Numbered from the stretch's first letter, positions 51,967 to 61,391 are shown. The stretch is 64,000 nt of DNA from Agrobacterium tumefaciens (GCA_025560025.1 CP048485.1:2647501-2711500), one strand, 5' to 3'. Numbers and translations are program-made. The notes: a model not told the origin generated them from the letters alone.

Positions 51967-52132
51967 AGAAATGTGTCTGCAAATGCGGCTTTTCAAGGGA
52001 AAATCCATTACAAATCGGTAACGTTCGGGTGAATTTCACGGGCTTTTCCAGACGCTTCGCTTCATACGCTTTGCGGTGCGTTATGCGAAGTTTCTATGGA
52101 CGTCAAAACAGCCCCGCGTTATCCATATCGCC

Positions 52133-55132
52133 ATGAAAAAAGGCGATCATCTCTTCCTCGTTGACGGTTCCGGTTTCATTTTCCGGGCGTTCCATGCCAT
52201 TCCGCCGCTGAACCGCAAGTCGGACGGGCTGCCGGTCAACGCCGTTTCCGGCTTCTGCAACATGTTGTGGAAGCTCCTGAAGGATGCGCGCAATACCGAT
52301 GTCGGTGTCACCCCCACACATTTCGCGGTCATATTCGATTATTCGTCGAAGACATTCCGCAATGAGCTTTATGATCTCTACAAGGCCAACCGCAGCGCGC
52401 CACCGGAAGACCTTGTTCCGCAATTCGGCCTGATCCGCGAAGCGACACGCGCCTTCAACCTTCCCTGCATCGAGACGGAGGGCTTCGAGGCGGACGATAT
52501 CATCGCCACCTATGCCCGCCAGGCGGAGGCCGTCGGCGCCGATGTCACCATCATCTCGTCCGACAAGGATCTGATGCAGCTCGTCACGGCCAATGTGCAC
52601 ATGTACGACGCCATGAAGGACAAGCAGATCGGCATTCCCGATGTCATCGAAAAATGGGGCGTAGGTCCCGAAAAGATGATCGACCTTCAGGCGATGACCG
52701 GCGACTCCACCGATAATGTCCCCGGCATTCCCGGCATTGGCCCGAAGACGGCGGCGCAATTGCTGGAGGAATACGGCGATCTCGATACCCTTCTGGCGCG
52801 TGCGGATGAAATCAAGCAGCAGAAACGCCGGGAAAATATCATTGCTAATGCGGAGCTTGCCCGCCTTTCCAGACAGCTTGTAGCGCTCAGGACCGATGTG
52901 CCGCTGGAACAGTCTCTTGAGGCCTTGGTGCTCGAACCGCAGAACGGCCCGAAACTCATTGCCTTCCTGAAGGCCATGGAATTCACGACGCTGACGCGCC
53001 GGGTTGCCGAAGCGACCGAAACCGATGCCTCGGCCATCGACCCCGCCAATGTGCCGGTGCAATGGGGTGCCGATGCCCATGGTCCCGATCTCGATGCGCC
53101 TGCCCCTGCCGTCTCTGCCGGTGAAGCGGTCGCTGATGCGAAAAATGCGCCGGCTTCCCCGGCAGCGACAGCAAGAAAGGCGACGGGGGAGGGCAGTGCG
53201 CCCGCCGATCTCGCCACGGCACGGCAAACGGTGTTCGCTGCCGCCAGGATCGACACGACCGCCTACACGACGATCAGGGATCTGGCGGCGCTGGACCGCT
53301 GGGTTGCGGCGGCCCGCGAAACCGGTGTCGTCGCCTTCGATACGGAAACGACCTCGCTCGACCCCATGCAGGCCGAACTCGTCGGATTTTCGCTGGCGAT
53401 TGCCGATAATGGCAAGGATGCCTCGGGCGCGGATATCCGTGCTGCCTATGTTCCCTTGACACACAAGACCGGCTCCGGCGGCGATCTTTTCAGCGATGGC
53501 ATCAAGCTCGCCGAAGGGCAGGTGCCCTTTAAGGAGGCGATGGAGCGTCTGAAGAGCCTGCTTGAGGACCCGGCCGTTCTGAAAATCGCTCAGAACCTCA
53601 AATATGATTACCTGCTGATGAAACGCCATGGCGTCGTCATGCAGAGTTTCGACGACACGATGCTGATTTCCTATGTTCTGGAGGCCGGCAAGGGCACACA
53701 TGGCATGGATTCGCTGTCCGAACGCTGGCTCGGTCACAAGCCGATCGCCTACAAGGACGTGACGGGGTCGGGCAGGTCGAGCGTCACCTTCGATTTCGTC
53801 GATATCGACAAGGCGACGGCTTACGCGGCGGAAGATGCGGATGTCACATTGCGCCTCTGGATGGTGCTGAAGCCCCGGCTTGCCGCCGAGCGTCTGACCA
53901 AGGTCTATGAGCGGCTGGAACGCCCCTTGGTGCCGGTTCTGGCGCATATGGAGGAGCGTGGTATCACCGTGGACCGGCAAATCCTGTCGCGTCTCTCCGG
54001 CGAACTGGCCCAGAAGGCGGCTGCCTTCGAAGAGGAAGTTTATCAGCTGGCGGGCGAGCGTTTCAATATCGGATCGCCCAAGCAGCTTGGTGATATCCTG
54101 TTCGGCCGGATGGGCCTGCCGGGCGGCTCGAAAACCAAGACCGGCCAATGGTCGACATCGGCGCAGGTGCTGGAAGATCTGGCCGCGGAAGGTGCCGAAC
54201 TGCCGCGCAAGATCGTCGACTGGCGTCAGCTGACCAAGCTGAAATCGACCTATACGGATGCGCTGCCCGGCTATATTCATCCAGAGACGAAGCGGGTGCA
54301 TACGTCCTACGCGCTTGCCTCCACCACGACGGGGCGTCTGTCGTCTTCGGAGCCCAACCTCCAGAACATCCCGGTGCGCACCGCCGAAGGCCGCAAGATC
54401 CGCACGGCCTTCATCTCCACGCCCGGTCACAAGCTGCTGTCGGCCGATTACAGCCAGATCGAATTGCGCGTGCTTGCCCACGTTGCGGATATTCCGCAGC
54501 TTCGCAACGCGTTTGAAAACGGCATCGACATTCATGCGATGACCGCATCGGAAATGTTCGGTGTGCCGGTGGAAGGTATGCCGTCGGAAGTGCGCCGCCG
54601 CGCCAAGGCCATCAACTTCGGCATCATCTACGGTATTTCCGCTTTCGGGCTGGCCAATCAGCTCAGCATCGCCCGCTCTGAAGCGGGCGAATATATCAAG
54701 AAATATTTCGAGCGGTTCCCCGGCATTCGCGACTACATGGAAGCGACCAAGGCTTTCGCCCGCGAAAACGGTTATGTCGAAACGATTTTCGGCCGCCGCG
54801 CCCATTATCCGGAAATCCGCTCCTCCAACCCTTCCGTAAAAGCCTTCAACGAGCGTGCGGCCATCAACGCGCCGATCCAGGGTTCCGCAGCCGATATCAT
54901 CCGCCGTGCGATGGTCCGTATCGAGCCGGCGCTGGAGGCGGAAAAACTTTCCGCCCGCATGCTGCTGCAGGTGCATGACGAACTCATCTTCGAAGTTGAG
55001 GAAGCGGAAATCGAAAAGACCCTGCCTGTCGTCGTCTCCGTGATGGAAAATGCGGCGATGCCGGCGATATCCATGAAGGTGCCGTTGCAGGTGGATGCCC
55101 GCGCGGCCGACAACTGGGATGAGGCGCACTGA
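52133..55132 (+). CDS. polA: DNA polymerase I
   Basis: A 999-residue polymerase for gap filling and Okazaki-fragment processing. The 5'-nuclease domain begins LFLVDGSGFIFRAFHAIPPL; a variable Ala/Pro-rich stretch follows at about 320-380. The 3'-5' exonuclease is intact (VVAFDTETTSLDP with both acidic residues near 400, and YAAEDADVTLRLW). The polymerase has motif A LLSADYSQIELRVLAHVAD near 770, the O-helix RRRAKAINFGIIYGISAFG, and motif C VHDELIFEV near 945. The start was placed at MKKGDHLF; longer frames lack conservation. Confidence 0.97.
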   Translation: MKKGDHLFLVDGSGFIFRAFHAIPPLNRKSDGLPVNAVSGFCNMLWKLLKDARNTDVGVTPTHFAVIFDYSSKTFRNELYDLYKANRSAPPEDLVPQFGLIREATRAFNLPCIETEGFEADDIIATYARQAEAVGADVTIISSDKDLMQLVTANVHMYDAMKDKQIGIPDVIEKWGVGPEKMIDLQAMTGDSTDNVPGIPGIGPKTAAQLLEEYGDLDTLLARADEIKQQKRRENIIANAELARLSRQLVALRTDVPLEQSLEALVLEPQNGPKLIAFLKAMEFTTLTRRVAEATETDASAIDPANVPVQWGADAHGPDLDAPAPAVSAGEAVADAKNAPASPAATARKATGEGSAPADLATARQTVFAAARIDTTAYTTIRDLAALDRWVAAARETGVVAFDTETTSLDPMQAELVGFSLAIADNGKDASGADIRAAYVPLTHKTGSGGDLFSDGIKLAEGQVPFKEAMERLKSLLEDPAVLKIAQNLKYDYLLMKRHGVVMQSFDDTMLISYVLEAGKGTHGMDSLSERWLGHKPIAYKDVTGSGRSSVTFDFVDIDKATAYAAEDADVTLRLWMVLKPRLAAERLTKVYERLERPLVPVLAHMEERGITVDRQILSRLSGELAQKAAAFEEEVYQLAGERFNIGSPKQLGDILFGRMGLPGGSKTKTGQWSTSAQVLEDLAAEGAELPRKIVDWRQLTKLKSTYTDALPGYIHPETKRVHTSYALASTTTGRLSSSEPNLQNIPVRTAEGRKIRTAFISTPGHKLLSADYSQIELRVLAHVADIPQLRNAFENGIDIHAMTASEMFGVPVEGMPSEVRRRAKAINFGIIYGISAFGLANQLSIARSEAGEYIKKYFERFPGIRDYMEATKAFARENGYVETIFGRRAHYPEIRSSNPSVKAFNERAAINAPIQGSAADIIRRAMVRIEPALEAEKLSARMLLQVHDELIFEVEEAEIEKTLPVVVSVMENAAMPAISMKVPLQVDARAADNWDEAH

Positions 55133-55222
55133 AAGGTCGCAGGACCTGCAAAATCCACCGGTTGATGTCATTGATCTGTTGCGTATCGGGACTAGGGGAA
55201 ACGTCTCAAAAGGAGTTTCCCC

Positions 55223-55948
55223 ATGCACGCCCCGCTCGTCTCGAAAGATCTTGAGTATATTTCCGCTGCCAACCACGATCAGCCGCCGCGCCATCTCGGC
55301 AGCCGCTTTAACGCCGAGCGCGAATTCCTGCCCGAGCCAGGTAACACGGTCGTCTGCCACCTCGTTGAAGGCTCGCAAACCGAGAGCGCGATCATCACGA
55401 CACGCCAGCGTTTTCTGGACATGCCCGAGGCATCGCTGCTTGCCTTCACGCCGGTTTCCAGCCTGCATATGACGGTGTTTCAGGGCATCATCGAGTTCCG
55501 GCGCATGGCTCCCTACTGGCCCGAGAAGATGCCGCTCGATACGCCGATCGACACGATGACCGAATATTATCGTGACCGTCTTTCGGCCTTTCCCGCCCTG
55601 CCGGGCTTCAACATGCAGGTGACGGGTCTTAAACCGACGGGACTGGTGATGAAGGGGGCGACCGCTGGAGACGACCGGATCGTCGCTCTGTGGCGCGATG
55701 CATTTGCCGAAGCCTTCGGTTACCGCCATCCCGATCACGAAAGCTATGAGTTTCATATCACGCTGTCCTACATCACACGCTGGTTTGCGCCGGAAAGCCT
55801 GCCGCGGTGGCAGGCAATGCTGGACGAAGAGCTGGAAAAACTACGCGCAACAGCCTCTGTCATCGAGATGCGCCCGCCTGCTTTCTGTGAATTCATGGAT
55901 ATGAACCACTTCAAGGAACTCATCGTTTTTGATAGAAGTGAGACCTGA
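55223..55948 (+). CDS. DUF1868 / 2H phosphoesterase-like protein
   Basis: A 241-residue protein with two His-x-Thr motifs, SLHMTVFQG near residue 86 and FHITLSYITRW near 179, the pattern of the 2H phosphoesterase superfamily (ligase-like RNA or cyclic phosphodiesterases). Length and the HPDHESYEFHITLSY segment fit DUF1868 as I remember it. AAAGGAG precedes the ATG. It might open cyclic 2',3'-phosphates of nucleotides; this is family inference. Confidence 0.78.
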   Translation: MHAPLVSKDLEYISAANHDQPPRHLGSRFNAEREFLPEPGNTVVCHLVEGSQTESAIITTRQRFLDMPEASLLAFTPVSSLHMTVFQGIIEFRRMAPYWPEKMPLDTPIDTMTEYYRDRLSAFPALPGFNMQVTGLKPTGLVMKGATAGDDRIVALWRDAFAEAFGYRHPDHESYEFHITLSYITRWFAPESLPRWQAMLDEELEKLRATASVIEMRPPAFCEFMDMNHFKELIVFDRSET

Positions 55949-56134
55949 TTTGCGTGCACCTCCAGCCTGCTCGTCGTCCCTATTCCGCTGAATCGGAAAA
56001 AATGCGCGTCAGGGCTGGTCAAAGCCCGTTAGGGCATGTATAAGCGCGCCAAATTTCCGATATCGAGACACCCGACATTCGGCCTTTGGTTCTGGCCGGT
56101 TCCGTTGTTTCGCCGCTAAAGTGGAGTAACAAAA

Positions 56135-56320
56135 ATGGCTGTACCAAAAAGAAAAACAAGCCCGTCCAAGCGCGGTATGCGCCGCTCGGCTGACGGTCTC
56201 AAGTCTGCAACCTATGTTGAAGACAAGAACTCCGGCGAACTGCGCCGTCCGCACCATATCGATCTGAAGACCGGTATGTATCGCGGCCGTCAGGTTCTGA
56301 CGCCGAAGGAAAGCGCATAA
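56135..56320 (+). CDS. rpmF: 50S ribosomal protein L32
   Basis: A 61-residue basic protein. [20 protein letters not shown] is the standard L32 N-terminus, and [20 protein letters not shown] the alphaproteobacterial C-terminal half, without zinc cysteines. It is followed by a strong terminator. The 186-nt region upstream holds a GGGCT/AGCCC stem and presumably the promoter. Confidence 0.97.
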   Translation: MAVPKRKTSPSKRGMRRSADGLKSATYVEDKNSGELRRPHHIDLKTGMYRGRQVLTPKESA

Positions 56321-56348
56321 GCTTTTCCGACATCGTAATTACAAAAAA

Positions 56349-56372
56349 CCGGCCCTCGTGGCCGGTTTTTTG
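56349..56372 (+). terminator. Intrinsic terminator of rpmF
   Basis: ACCGGCC-CTCGT-GGCCGGT forms a 7-bp GC stem followed by TTTTTG; A residues on the left allow some bidirectional use. Confidence 0.9.
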
Positions 56373-56477
56373 TTTTCAGGACCGTTTGGCTGTCTTTTCC
56401 ACTCACTTGGAAAATTCGGCCACTCCTCCTACACTCTGCTCGGGAGAGCAGTTTGGTGCGCGTTAGGGGGAGTTTCG

Positions 56478-58304
56478 GTGAAATATCGCTGGATTTTGTT
56501 GATGCTTCTCAGCCTCGGTCTCGGTTATGGCGCCGTGACGAAGGGTGGCGGCATCATCGCGGAAAGCTATTTCGGCGAAGTATCCGATCAGGGCCGCACC
56601 ACCCTCAGGCTGGCCGTCTCTGCCCTCGGTGGGCTTTTGAGCCGTTACGAACCGCTGCCGGCTCTGATCGCCGATCACGACGACATTGAGGAGCTGGTCG
56701 CGCATCCGAAAGATGAGGCGCTGCGTCAGCGCGCCAATGTCTATCTCAAATCCATCAACACCCTCTTGGAATCCTCCGATATCTACATCATTACGCTGGA
56801 TGGAGAGACGATCGCCGCCAGCAATTACGATGGACCCACGAGCTTCGTCGGCGAGAATTTCAGCTACCGGCCCTATTTCCAGGATGCCGCCAGGGGCTTC
56901 AAGTCGCGTTTCTTCGCGCTTGGCACCACCTCTCACAAACGTGGCTATTATTTCTCCGCCCCCATCCTCTTCAACGAGGAGATCAAGGGCGTCATCGTCT
57001 TCAAGGTCGATATTGAAGGCATAGAGGCATCCTTCGGCGATGGCGAGAACCGCATCCTCGTATCGGATCCGGAAGGCATCATCTTCATGACGGGAACGCC
57101 GCAATGGCTTTATTCCGGCCTGATGCCGCTGACACCCGAAAGGCTTGCACGCACGGAGGCATCCCGCCGTTACGCGAACGCCACCCTGAAGGAACTGCCG
57201 CTGAAAAATGGCAGTTTCGGCTCCCATCAATTGATGACGATCACCCAGGATGACGGTGAGAGGGAATATCTCGTCCTGTCGCAGCCGATGCCGGATGCGG
57301 GCTGGACCGTCAGCGTGCTGATGGATACGGGCTCACTCAGAACGCAGGTCAAGACGGCAATGATCGCCATCATTCTCTGCCTGTGTCTTGCCGCTGCCGT
57401 TATCGCGGCCATGCTGCAAAGACGCCGGCGTCTGCGTGAACGTCTGACCCACCAGGCGGAAGCGCAGGCGGAACTGGAACGCCGGGTGGAGGAACGCACT
57501 GCCGATCTGGCGCGCGTGAACCAGGAGATCGAACACGAAATCGCCGAACGTCGCCAGACGGAAAAACAGCTGCGCAGGATGCAGAACGATCTGGTGCAGG
57601 CGGGCAAGCTTGCGGCACTCGGGCAGATGTCGGCGGCCCTGTCGCATGAGTTCAATCAGCCGCTTGCCGCCGCCAAGAATTATGCTGAAAACGCCTCGCT
57701 TCTGGTGGAGCGGGGGCGGCTGGAAGAGGTGACGGAGAACCTCAGGCGTATTTCAGGCCTCATCGACCGCATGGCGTCCATCAGCAAGCACCTCAGGAAT
57801 TTCGCCCGCAAGCCCAACGAAAAAATGGCTGCGGTCAGTCTGGATACCGTGCTTCGTGACACGCTCGAAATCGTCGGCGCGCGGCTGAAGGCCGCCGATG
57901 CGGTTCTGGATGTCGATCTTGGTTTGGTGCCGCTTGCGGTGAAAGCCGGGCCGGTGCGGCTGCAGCAGGTGCTGGTCAACATCATCTCCAATGCCGCAGA
58001 TGCGGTGGAAGGGCGCGAGGACCGCCGCATCGCTTTGAAAGCCGTGCTGAAGGGTCAGACGGTGTCGATTTTCATCCGCGACCGTGGTCCCGGCGTTCCG
58101 CCGGCAATTTCGGAACGCATCTTCGATCCCTTCTTCACCACCAAGGGTGTGGGGCGCGGCCTCGGTCTCGGCCTTTCCATCACCTACAATATCATCAAGG
58201 ATTTTGGCGGCCAGCTGCGCGTCAGAAACCATGAAGACGGCGGGGCGGAATTCGAGATCGAATTGCCGGCAGCTGCCTATCGCGTGGAGGTGGCGGCGGA
58301 ATGA
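56478..58304 (+). CDS. DctB-type sensor histidine kinase, likely for tricarboxylates
   Basis: A 608-residue membrane kinase. An N-terminal membrane helix is followed by a periplasmic double-Cache sensor (about 30-285; RPYFQDAARGFKSRFFALGT is typical of DctB-like sensors) and a second helix (IAIILCLCLAAAVIAAML, about 290-312). A coiled-coil, the HisKA H-box AALSHEFNQPLAAAKNYAEN (His near 390) and HATPase motifs NIISNAADAVEG and DRGPGVP follow. GTG start with AGGGGGAG before it. It overlaps the response-regulator gene by 4 nt and lies beside tctCBA, so citrate-like tricarboxylates rather than succinate are the probable signal. Confidence 0.88.
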   Translation: MKYRWILLMLLSLGLGYGAVTKGGGIIAESYFGEVSDQGRTTLRLAVSALGGLLSRYEPLPALIADHDDIEELVAHPKDEALRQRANVYLKSINTLLESSDIYIITLDGETIAASNYDGPTSFVGENFSYRPYFQDAARGFKSRFFALGTTSHKRGYYFSAPILFNEEIKGVIVFKVDIEGIEASFGDGENRILVSDPEGIIFMTGTPQWLYSGLMPLTPERLARTEASRRYANATLKELPLKNGSFGSHQLMTITQDDGEREYLVLSQPMPDAGWTVSVLMDTGSLRTQVKTAMIAIILCLCLAAAVIAAMLQRRRRLRERLTHQAEAQAELERRVEERTADLARVNQEIEHEIAERRQTEKQLRRMQNDLVQAGKLAALGQMSAALSHEFNQPLAAAKNYAENASLLVERGRLEEVTENLRRISGLIDRMASISKHLRNFARKPNEKMAAVSLDTVLRDTLEIVGARLKAADAVLDVDLGLVPLAVKAGPVRLQQVLVNIISNAADAVEGREDRRIALKAVLKGQTVSIFIRDRGPGVPPAISERIFDPFFTTKGVGRGLGLGLSITYNIIKDFGGQLRVRNHEDGGAEFEIELPAAAYRVEVAAE

Positions 58305-59647
58305 CCATGTCGCGCGTTCTGTTGATCGATGACGAGGAGGAGCTGCGCTTTTCCACCGCGCAGGCGCTGGAGCTTTCCGGTTTTGCCGTCACCATGCTGG
58401 CGAGCGCCGAACATGCGCTCGAACTCATCGGCTACAGCTTCGATGGCGTCGTGGTCAGCGATATCAGGATGCCCGGCATGGATGGCATGACGTTGTTGCA
58501 GAAGGTGCGGGAGCTTGATCCGGAAATACCTGTCATCCTGATGACCGGCCATGGCGATGTGCAGCTGGCTGTCAACGCCATGCGCAACGGTGCCTATGAC
58601 TTCATCGAAAAGCCCTTCACCCCGCAATATCTCGCCGGCATCATAAAAAGGGCTAATGACAGGCGGGCGCTGGTGCTGGAAAACCGCCGCCTGAAGGCGG
58701 TGGCGGGCAAGCATGACGATCTCGAGACGCGTCTGCCCGGCCGAACCCAGATCATGGTCGATCTGCGTTACCGCATCCGCGCCATCGGTGCGACGGATGC
58801 CGACACGCTCATCGTTGGCGATACCGGCGCCGGCAAGGAGGTGGTGGCGCGGGCGCTTCACGATATCAGCGCCAGAGCCAACCGACCCTTCGTTGCCATC
58901 AATTGCGCCGCCCTGCCGCAAACGCTGATCGAAAGCGAGCTGTTCGGCCACGAGGCGGGCGCCTTTCCTGGCGCACTGCGCCCGCGCTACGGCAAGTTCG
59001 AGCACGCCCGCGGCGGCACCATCCTGCTGGATGAAATCGGCTCCATGCCGTTTGAATTACAGGGCCGGTTCCTGCGCGTGTTGCAGGAAAGGGTTATTAC
59101 CCGCCTTGGCTCCAATGAGACAGTGGAACTCGATGTCCGCTTCATCGCCACCAGCAAGGTGGATCTGGAGCAGGAGGTTGCGGCCGGTCGGTTCCGCGCA
59201 GACCTTCTCTACCGCCTGAATGTGGCGACGCTTCTCGTCCCCTCCCTGTCGCAGCGCAGCGCCGACATTCCCTTGCTTTTCCTGCATCTGGTGCGGGAGG
59301 CCGCTGCCCGCTACGGGCGGGAAGACATGGAGGTTCCTCAGCAACTGCTCTCGGCGATCTCCCTGCGTGAATGGCCGGGCAATGTGCGGGAATTGCGCAA
59401 TGCGGCGGACCGCTTCGTGCTCGGTCTGGAAAGCGATGTTGCCGAACCATCACTGCCGTTCCCGGACGATGGCAGGGCAGCACTTGCCGCGAAGGTCGCC
59501 GCTTATGAAAAGAGCCTGATTGCGCGCGCGATAGCCGTCCATGGCGGAAATCTGAAATCCGTCTATGAGGCGCTCGGTATCTCGCGCAAAACACTTTACG
59601 AAAAAATGCAGAAATACGAACTGCACCGTCATATGACCGAGGTGTAA
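58301..59647 (+). CDS. DctD-type response regulator with AAA+ domain and altered GAFTGA loop
   Basis: A 448-residue NtrC-class regulator: receiver domain (phospho-Asp in VVVSDIRMPGMDG near residue 53), AAA+ domain (Walker A GDTGAGKE near 173, Walker B GGTILLDEIGSM near 240) and a Fis-type helix-turn-helix at the end (LKSVYEALGISRKTLYEKMQ). The loop that contacts sigma-54 reads GAFPGA at residues 220-225 instead of GAFTGA; the Pro codon is 58967-58969. That Thr is normally essential for activation. Coupled to the sensor gene and followed at once by paired palindromes and tctCBA. Confidence 0.88.
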   Translation: MTMSRVLLIDDEEELRFSTAQALELSGFAVTMLASAEHALELIGYSFDGVVVSDIRMPGMDGMTLLQKVRELDPEIPVILMTGHGDVQLAVNAMRNGAYDFIEKPFTPQYLAGIIKRANDRRALVLENRRLKAVAGKHDDLETRLPGRTQIMVDLRYRIRAIGATDADTLIVGDTGAGKEVVARALHDISARANRPFVAINCAALPQTLIESELFGHEAGAFPGALRPRYGKFEHARGGTILLDEIGSMPFELQGRFLRVLQERVITRLGSNETVELDVRFIATSKVDLEQEVAAGRFRADLLYRLNVATLLVPSLSQRSADIPLLFLHLVREAAARYGREDMEVPQQLLSAISLREWPGNVRELRNAADRFVLGLESDVAEPSLPFPDDGRAALAAKVAAYEKSLIARAIAVHGGNLKSVYEALGISRKTLYEKMQKYELHRHMTEV

Positions 59648-59698
59648 TGGGTGGATTTCCACCCATGGACGAGGCCTCATGGGTGGAAATCCACCCAT
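59647..59698. promoter_or_regulatory. Paired palindromic activator sites upstream of tctC
   Basis: ATGGGTGGATTTCCACCCAT (59647-59666) and ATGGGTGGAAATCCACCCAT (59679-59698) are inverted 8-bp arms with 4-nt centres, and each is the exact reverse complement of the other. Their centres are 32 bp apart, about three helical turns, as for dimers of a response regulator binding side by side. They begin at the last base of the regulator gene and lie about 150-200 bp before tctC. Confidence 0.8.
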
Positions 59699-59845
59699 TG
59701 CCATCAGTGATAGCGATAAAACCGCACCTCATTTGCAAGACCGCCATTGCTGAACGCTGATCCCGGATCGCAAATAGCTCACCCCGGCCGCCATAGAGGA
59801 GTATGCGCGGCTGAAGTGGCGAACATTTTCATCCGGGAGGAATCG

Positions 59846-60829
59846 ATGAAAATACTGAAGACAGTTACCGGCCTTGCTGCCGCCGCTGCCGTTTCCCTTT
59901 TTGCGCTGTCCGCATCCGCTCAGAACTATCCAGAGCGCAACATCACCATGGTCGTGCCTTTTGCCGCCGGTGGTCCGACGGATACGGTTGCGCGTCTTGT
60001 CGCTGAATCCATGTCGAAGGATCTCGGTCAGCAGATCATCGTTGAAAATGTCGGCGGTGCGGGTGGCACACTGGGTGCAGGCCGCGTGGCGGCAGCCGAT
60101 CCGGACGGCTACACCGTTCTCCTGCATCATATCGGCATGGCGACGAGCGCCACGCTCTATCGCAAGCTCGCCTATGACACGCTGAACGCGTTCGAATATG
60201 TCGGCCTGGTCACGGAAGTTCCGATGACCATCCTGTCGCGCAAGAACCTCGAGACCAAGGATCTCAAGGGTCTGATCGATTATGCCAAGGCGAACAAGGA
60301 CAAGGTAACCGTCGCCAATGCCGGCATCGGCGCCGCTTCGCATCTGTGCGGCATGCTGTTCATGAGCGCCATTGAGACACCGCTCGTCACCGTTCCCTAC
60401 AAGGGCACAGGCCCGGCCATGACCGACTTGCTCGGCGGCCAGGTTGACATCATGTGCGACCAGACCACCAACACCACCAAGCAGATCCAGGGCGGAACCG
60501 TGAAAGCCTATGCCGTGACCTCGGCCAAGCGGCTTGATGTGCTGCCGGATGTACCCACGGTCGCCGAAGCGGGCTTGCCGAAGCTTGAGGTCGGCATCTG
60601 GCACGGCATCTACACGCCCAAGGGCACGCCTGCTGAAATCAACGAAAAACTCTCCAAGTCGCTGCAGATCGCGCTGAAGGACAAGAATGTCGCGGCTCGT
60701 TTTGCCGAACTCGGCACCACGCCTTCGCCGGAAAGCGATGCGACGCCCGCCGCCCTGAAAACCAAGCTTGAAAGCGAAATCGCTCGCTGGAAGCCGGTGA
60801 TCGAGTCCGCCGGCCAATATGCCGACTGA
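59846..60829 (+). CDS. tctC: Tripartite tricarboxylate transporter, periplasmic binding protein TctC
   Basis: A 327-residue Bug-family solute-binding protein. The signal peptide ends ALSASAQN near residue 26. Bug hallmarks are MVVPFAAGGPTDTVARLVAE near residue 36, VENVGGAGGTLGAGRVAAAD near 68 and MTDLLGGQVDIMCDQ near 192. It should bind citrate or a related tri- or dicarboxylate in the periplasm for TctAB. GGGAGGAATCG precedes the ATG. Confidence 0.93.
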   Translation: MKILKTVTGLAAAAAVSLFALSASAQNYPERNITMVVPFAAGGPTDTVARLVAESMSKDLGQQIIVENVGGAGGTLGAGRVAAADPDGYTVLLHHIGMATSATLYRKLAYDTLNAFEYVGLVTEVPMTILSRKNLETKDLKGLIDYAKANKDKVTVANAGIGAASHLCGMLFMSAIETPLVTVPYKGTGPAMTDLLGGQVDIMCDQTTNTTKQIQGGTVKAYAVTSAKRLDVLPDVPTVAEAGLPKLEVGIWHGIYTPKGTPAEINEKLSKSLQIALKDKNVAARFAELGTTPSPESDATPAALKTKLESEIARWKPVIESAGQYAD

Positions 60830-60843
60830 TGGTCAAAGCAATT

Positions 60844-60871
60844 GCCGGCGGCACCACGCCGCCGGCTTTTT
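60844..60871 (+). terminator. Intrinsic terminator or attenuator after tctC
   Basis: GCCGGCGGC-ACCAC-GCCGCCGGC forms a 9-bp GC stem followed by TTTTTGCC. It lies between tctC and tctB, so it probably lets more binding protein than membrane subunits be made. Confidence 0.85.
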
Positions 60872-60929
60872 GCCATCGATTTAAAGCGCGGATCGGTGTG
60901 TCACCGGCCGCAATGGAGGGGCATCTTTC

Positions 60930-61391
60930 ATGAAGTCGTTATTTAATGACCCTGCCGAGGCAGTCTGCGGGGCAATTTTCATGGGACTTGGCGTCTTTTT
61001 CGCCTTGCAGTCTTATGGGCTGGAGATCGGAACCGCCTTTCGCATGGGGCCGGGCTATTTCCCGCTCGTTCTGGCAATCATCCTGATCCTGCTCGGTGGC
61101 GTCATATTTCTGCGGTCGGCCCGCCCCGCCGGGGAAGGTATCGGAGCGATCGCCTGGCGAGGCATATTTTTCATCCTGCCCGCGCCGATCTTCTTCGGTT
61201 TCACTGTCCGGGGCCTTGGCTTTGTGCCGGCGCTTTTTTTCAGCGCCCTTATCGCGGCCTTCGCCTCCCACAAGATGAGCCCGCTCATGGCGGTCATTCT
61301 CTCCGCAGCCATCACGGTCTTTTCCGTCGCTGTTTTCAATTACGGTCTCGGCCTGCCGTTCCAGCGCTTCGGCCCCTGGCTTAAATTTTGA
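60930..61391 (+). CDS. tctB: Tripartite tricarboxylate transporter, small membrane subunit TctB
   Basis: A 153-residue protein with four predicted membrane helices: AIFMGLGVFFALQSYGLEIG near residue 12, VLAIILILLGGVIFL near 48, the GIFFILPAPIFFGFTVRGLG stretch near 78, and AVILSAAITVFSVAVFNYGL near 120. The FRMGPGYFPLVLAIIL motif after helix 1 is the TctB signature. It pairs with TctA, whose gene begins 9 nt on. Confidence 0.93.
   Translation: MKSLFNDPAEAVCGAIFMGLGVFFALQSYGLEIGTAFRMGPGYFPLVLAIILILLGGVIFLRSARPAGEGIGAIAWRGIFFILPAPIFFGFTVRGLGFVPALFFSALIAAFASHKMSPLMAVILSAAITVFSVAVFNYGLGLPFQRFGPWLKF

Noticed and set aside
52103..55756. A 1217-codon open frame antisense to polA and the DUF1868 gene
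   Set aside because: High GC in the third codon position creates long antisense frames; no recognisable domains, and the forward genes are clearly real.
59733..59750. Possible sigma-54 promoter ahead of tctC
   Set aside because: The -12 part TTGCT is present, but at the matching distance the -24 part reads CAAGAC rather than TGGCAC.
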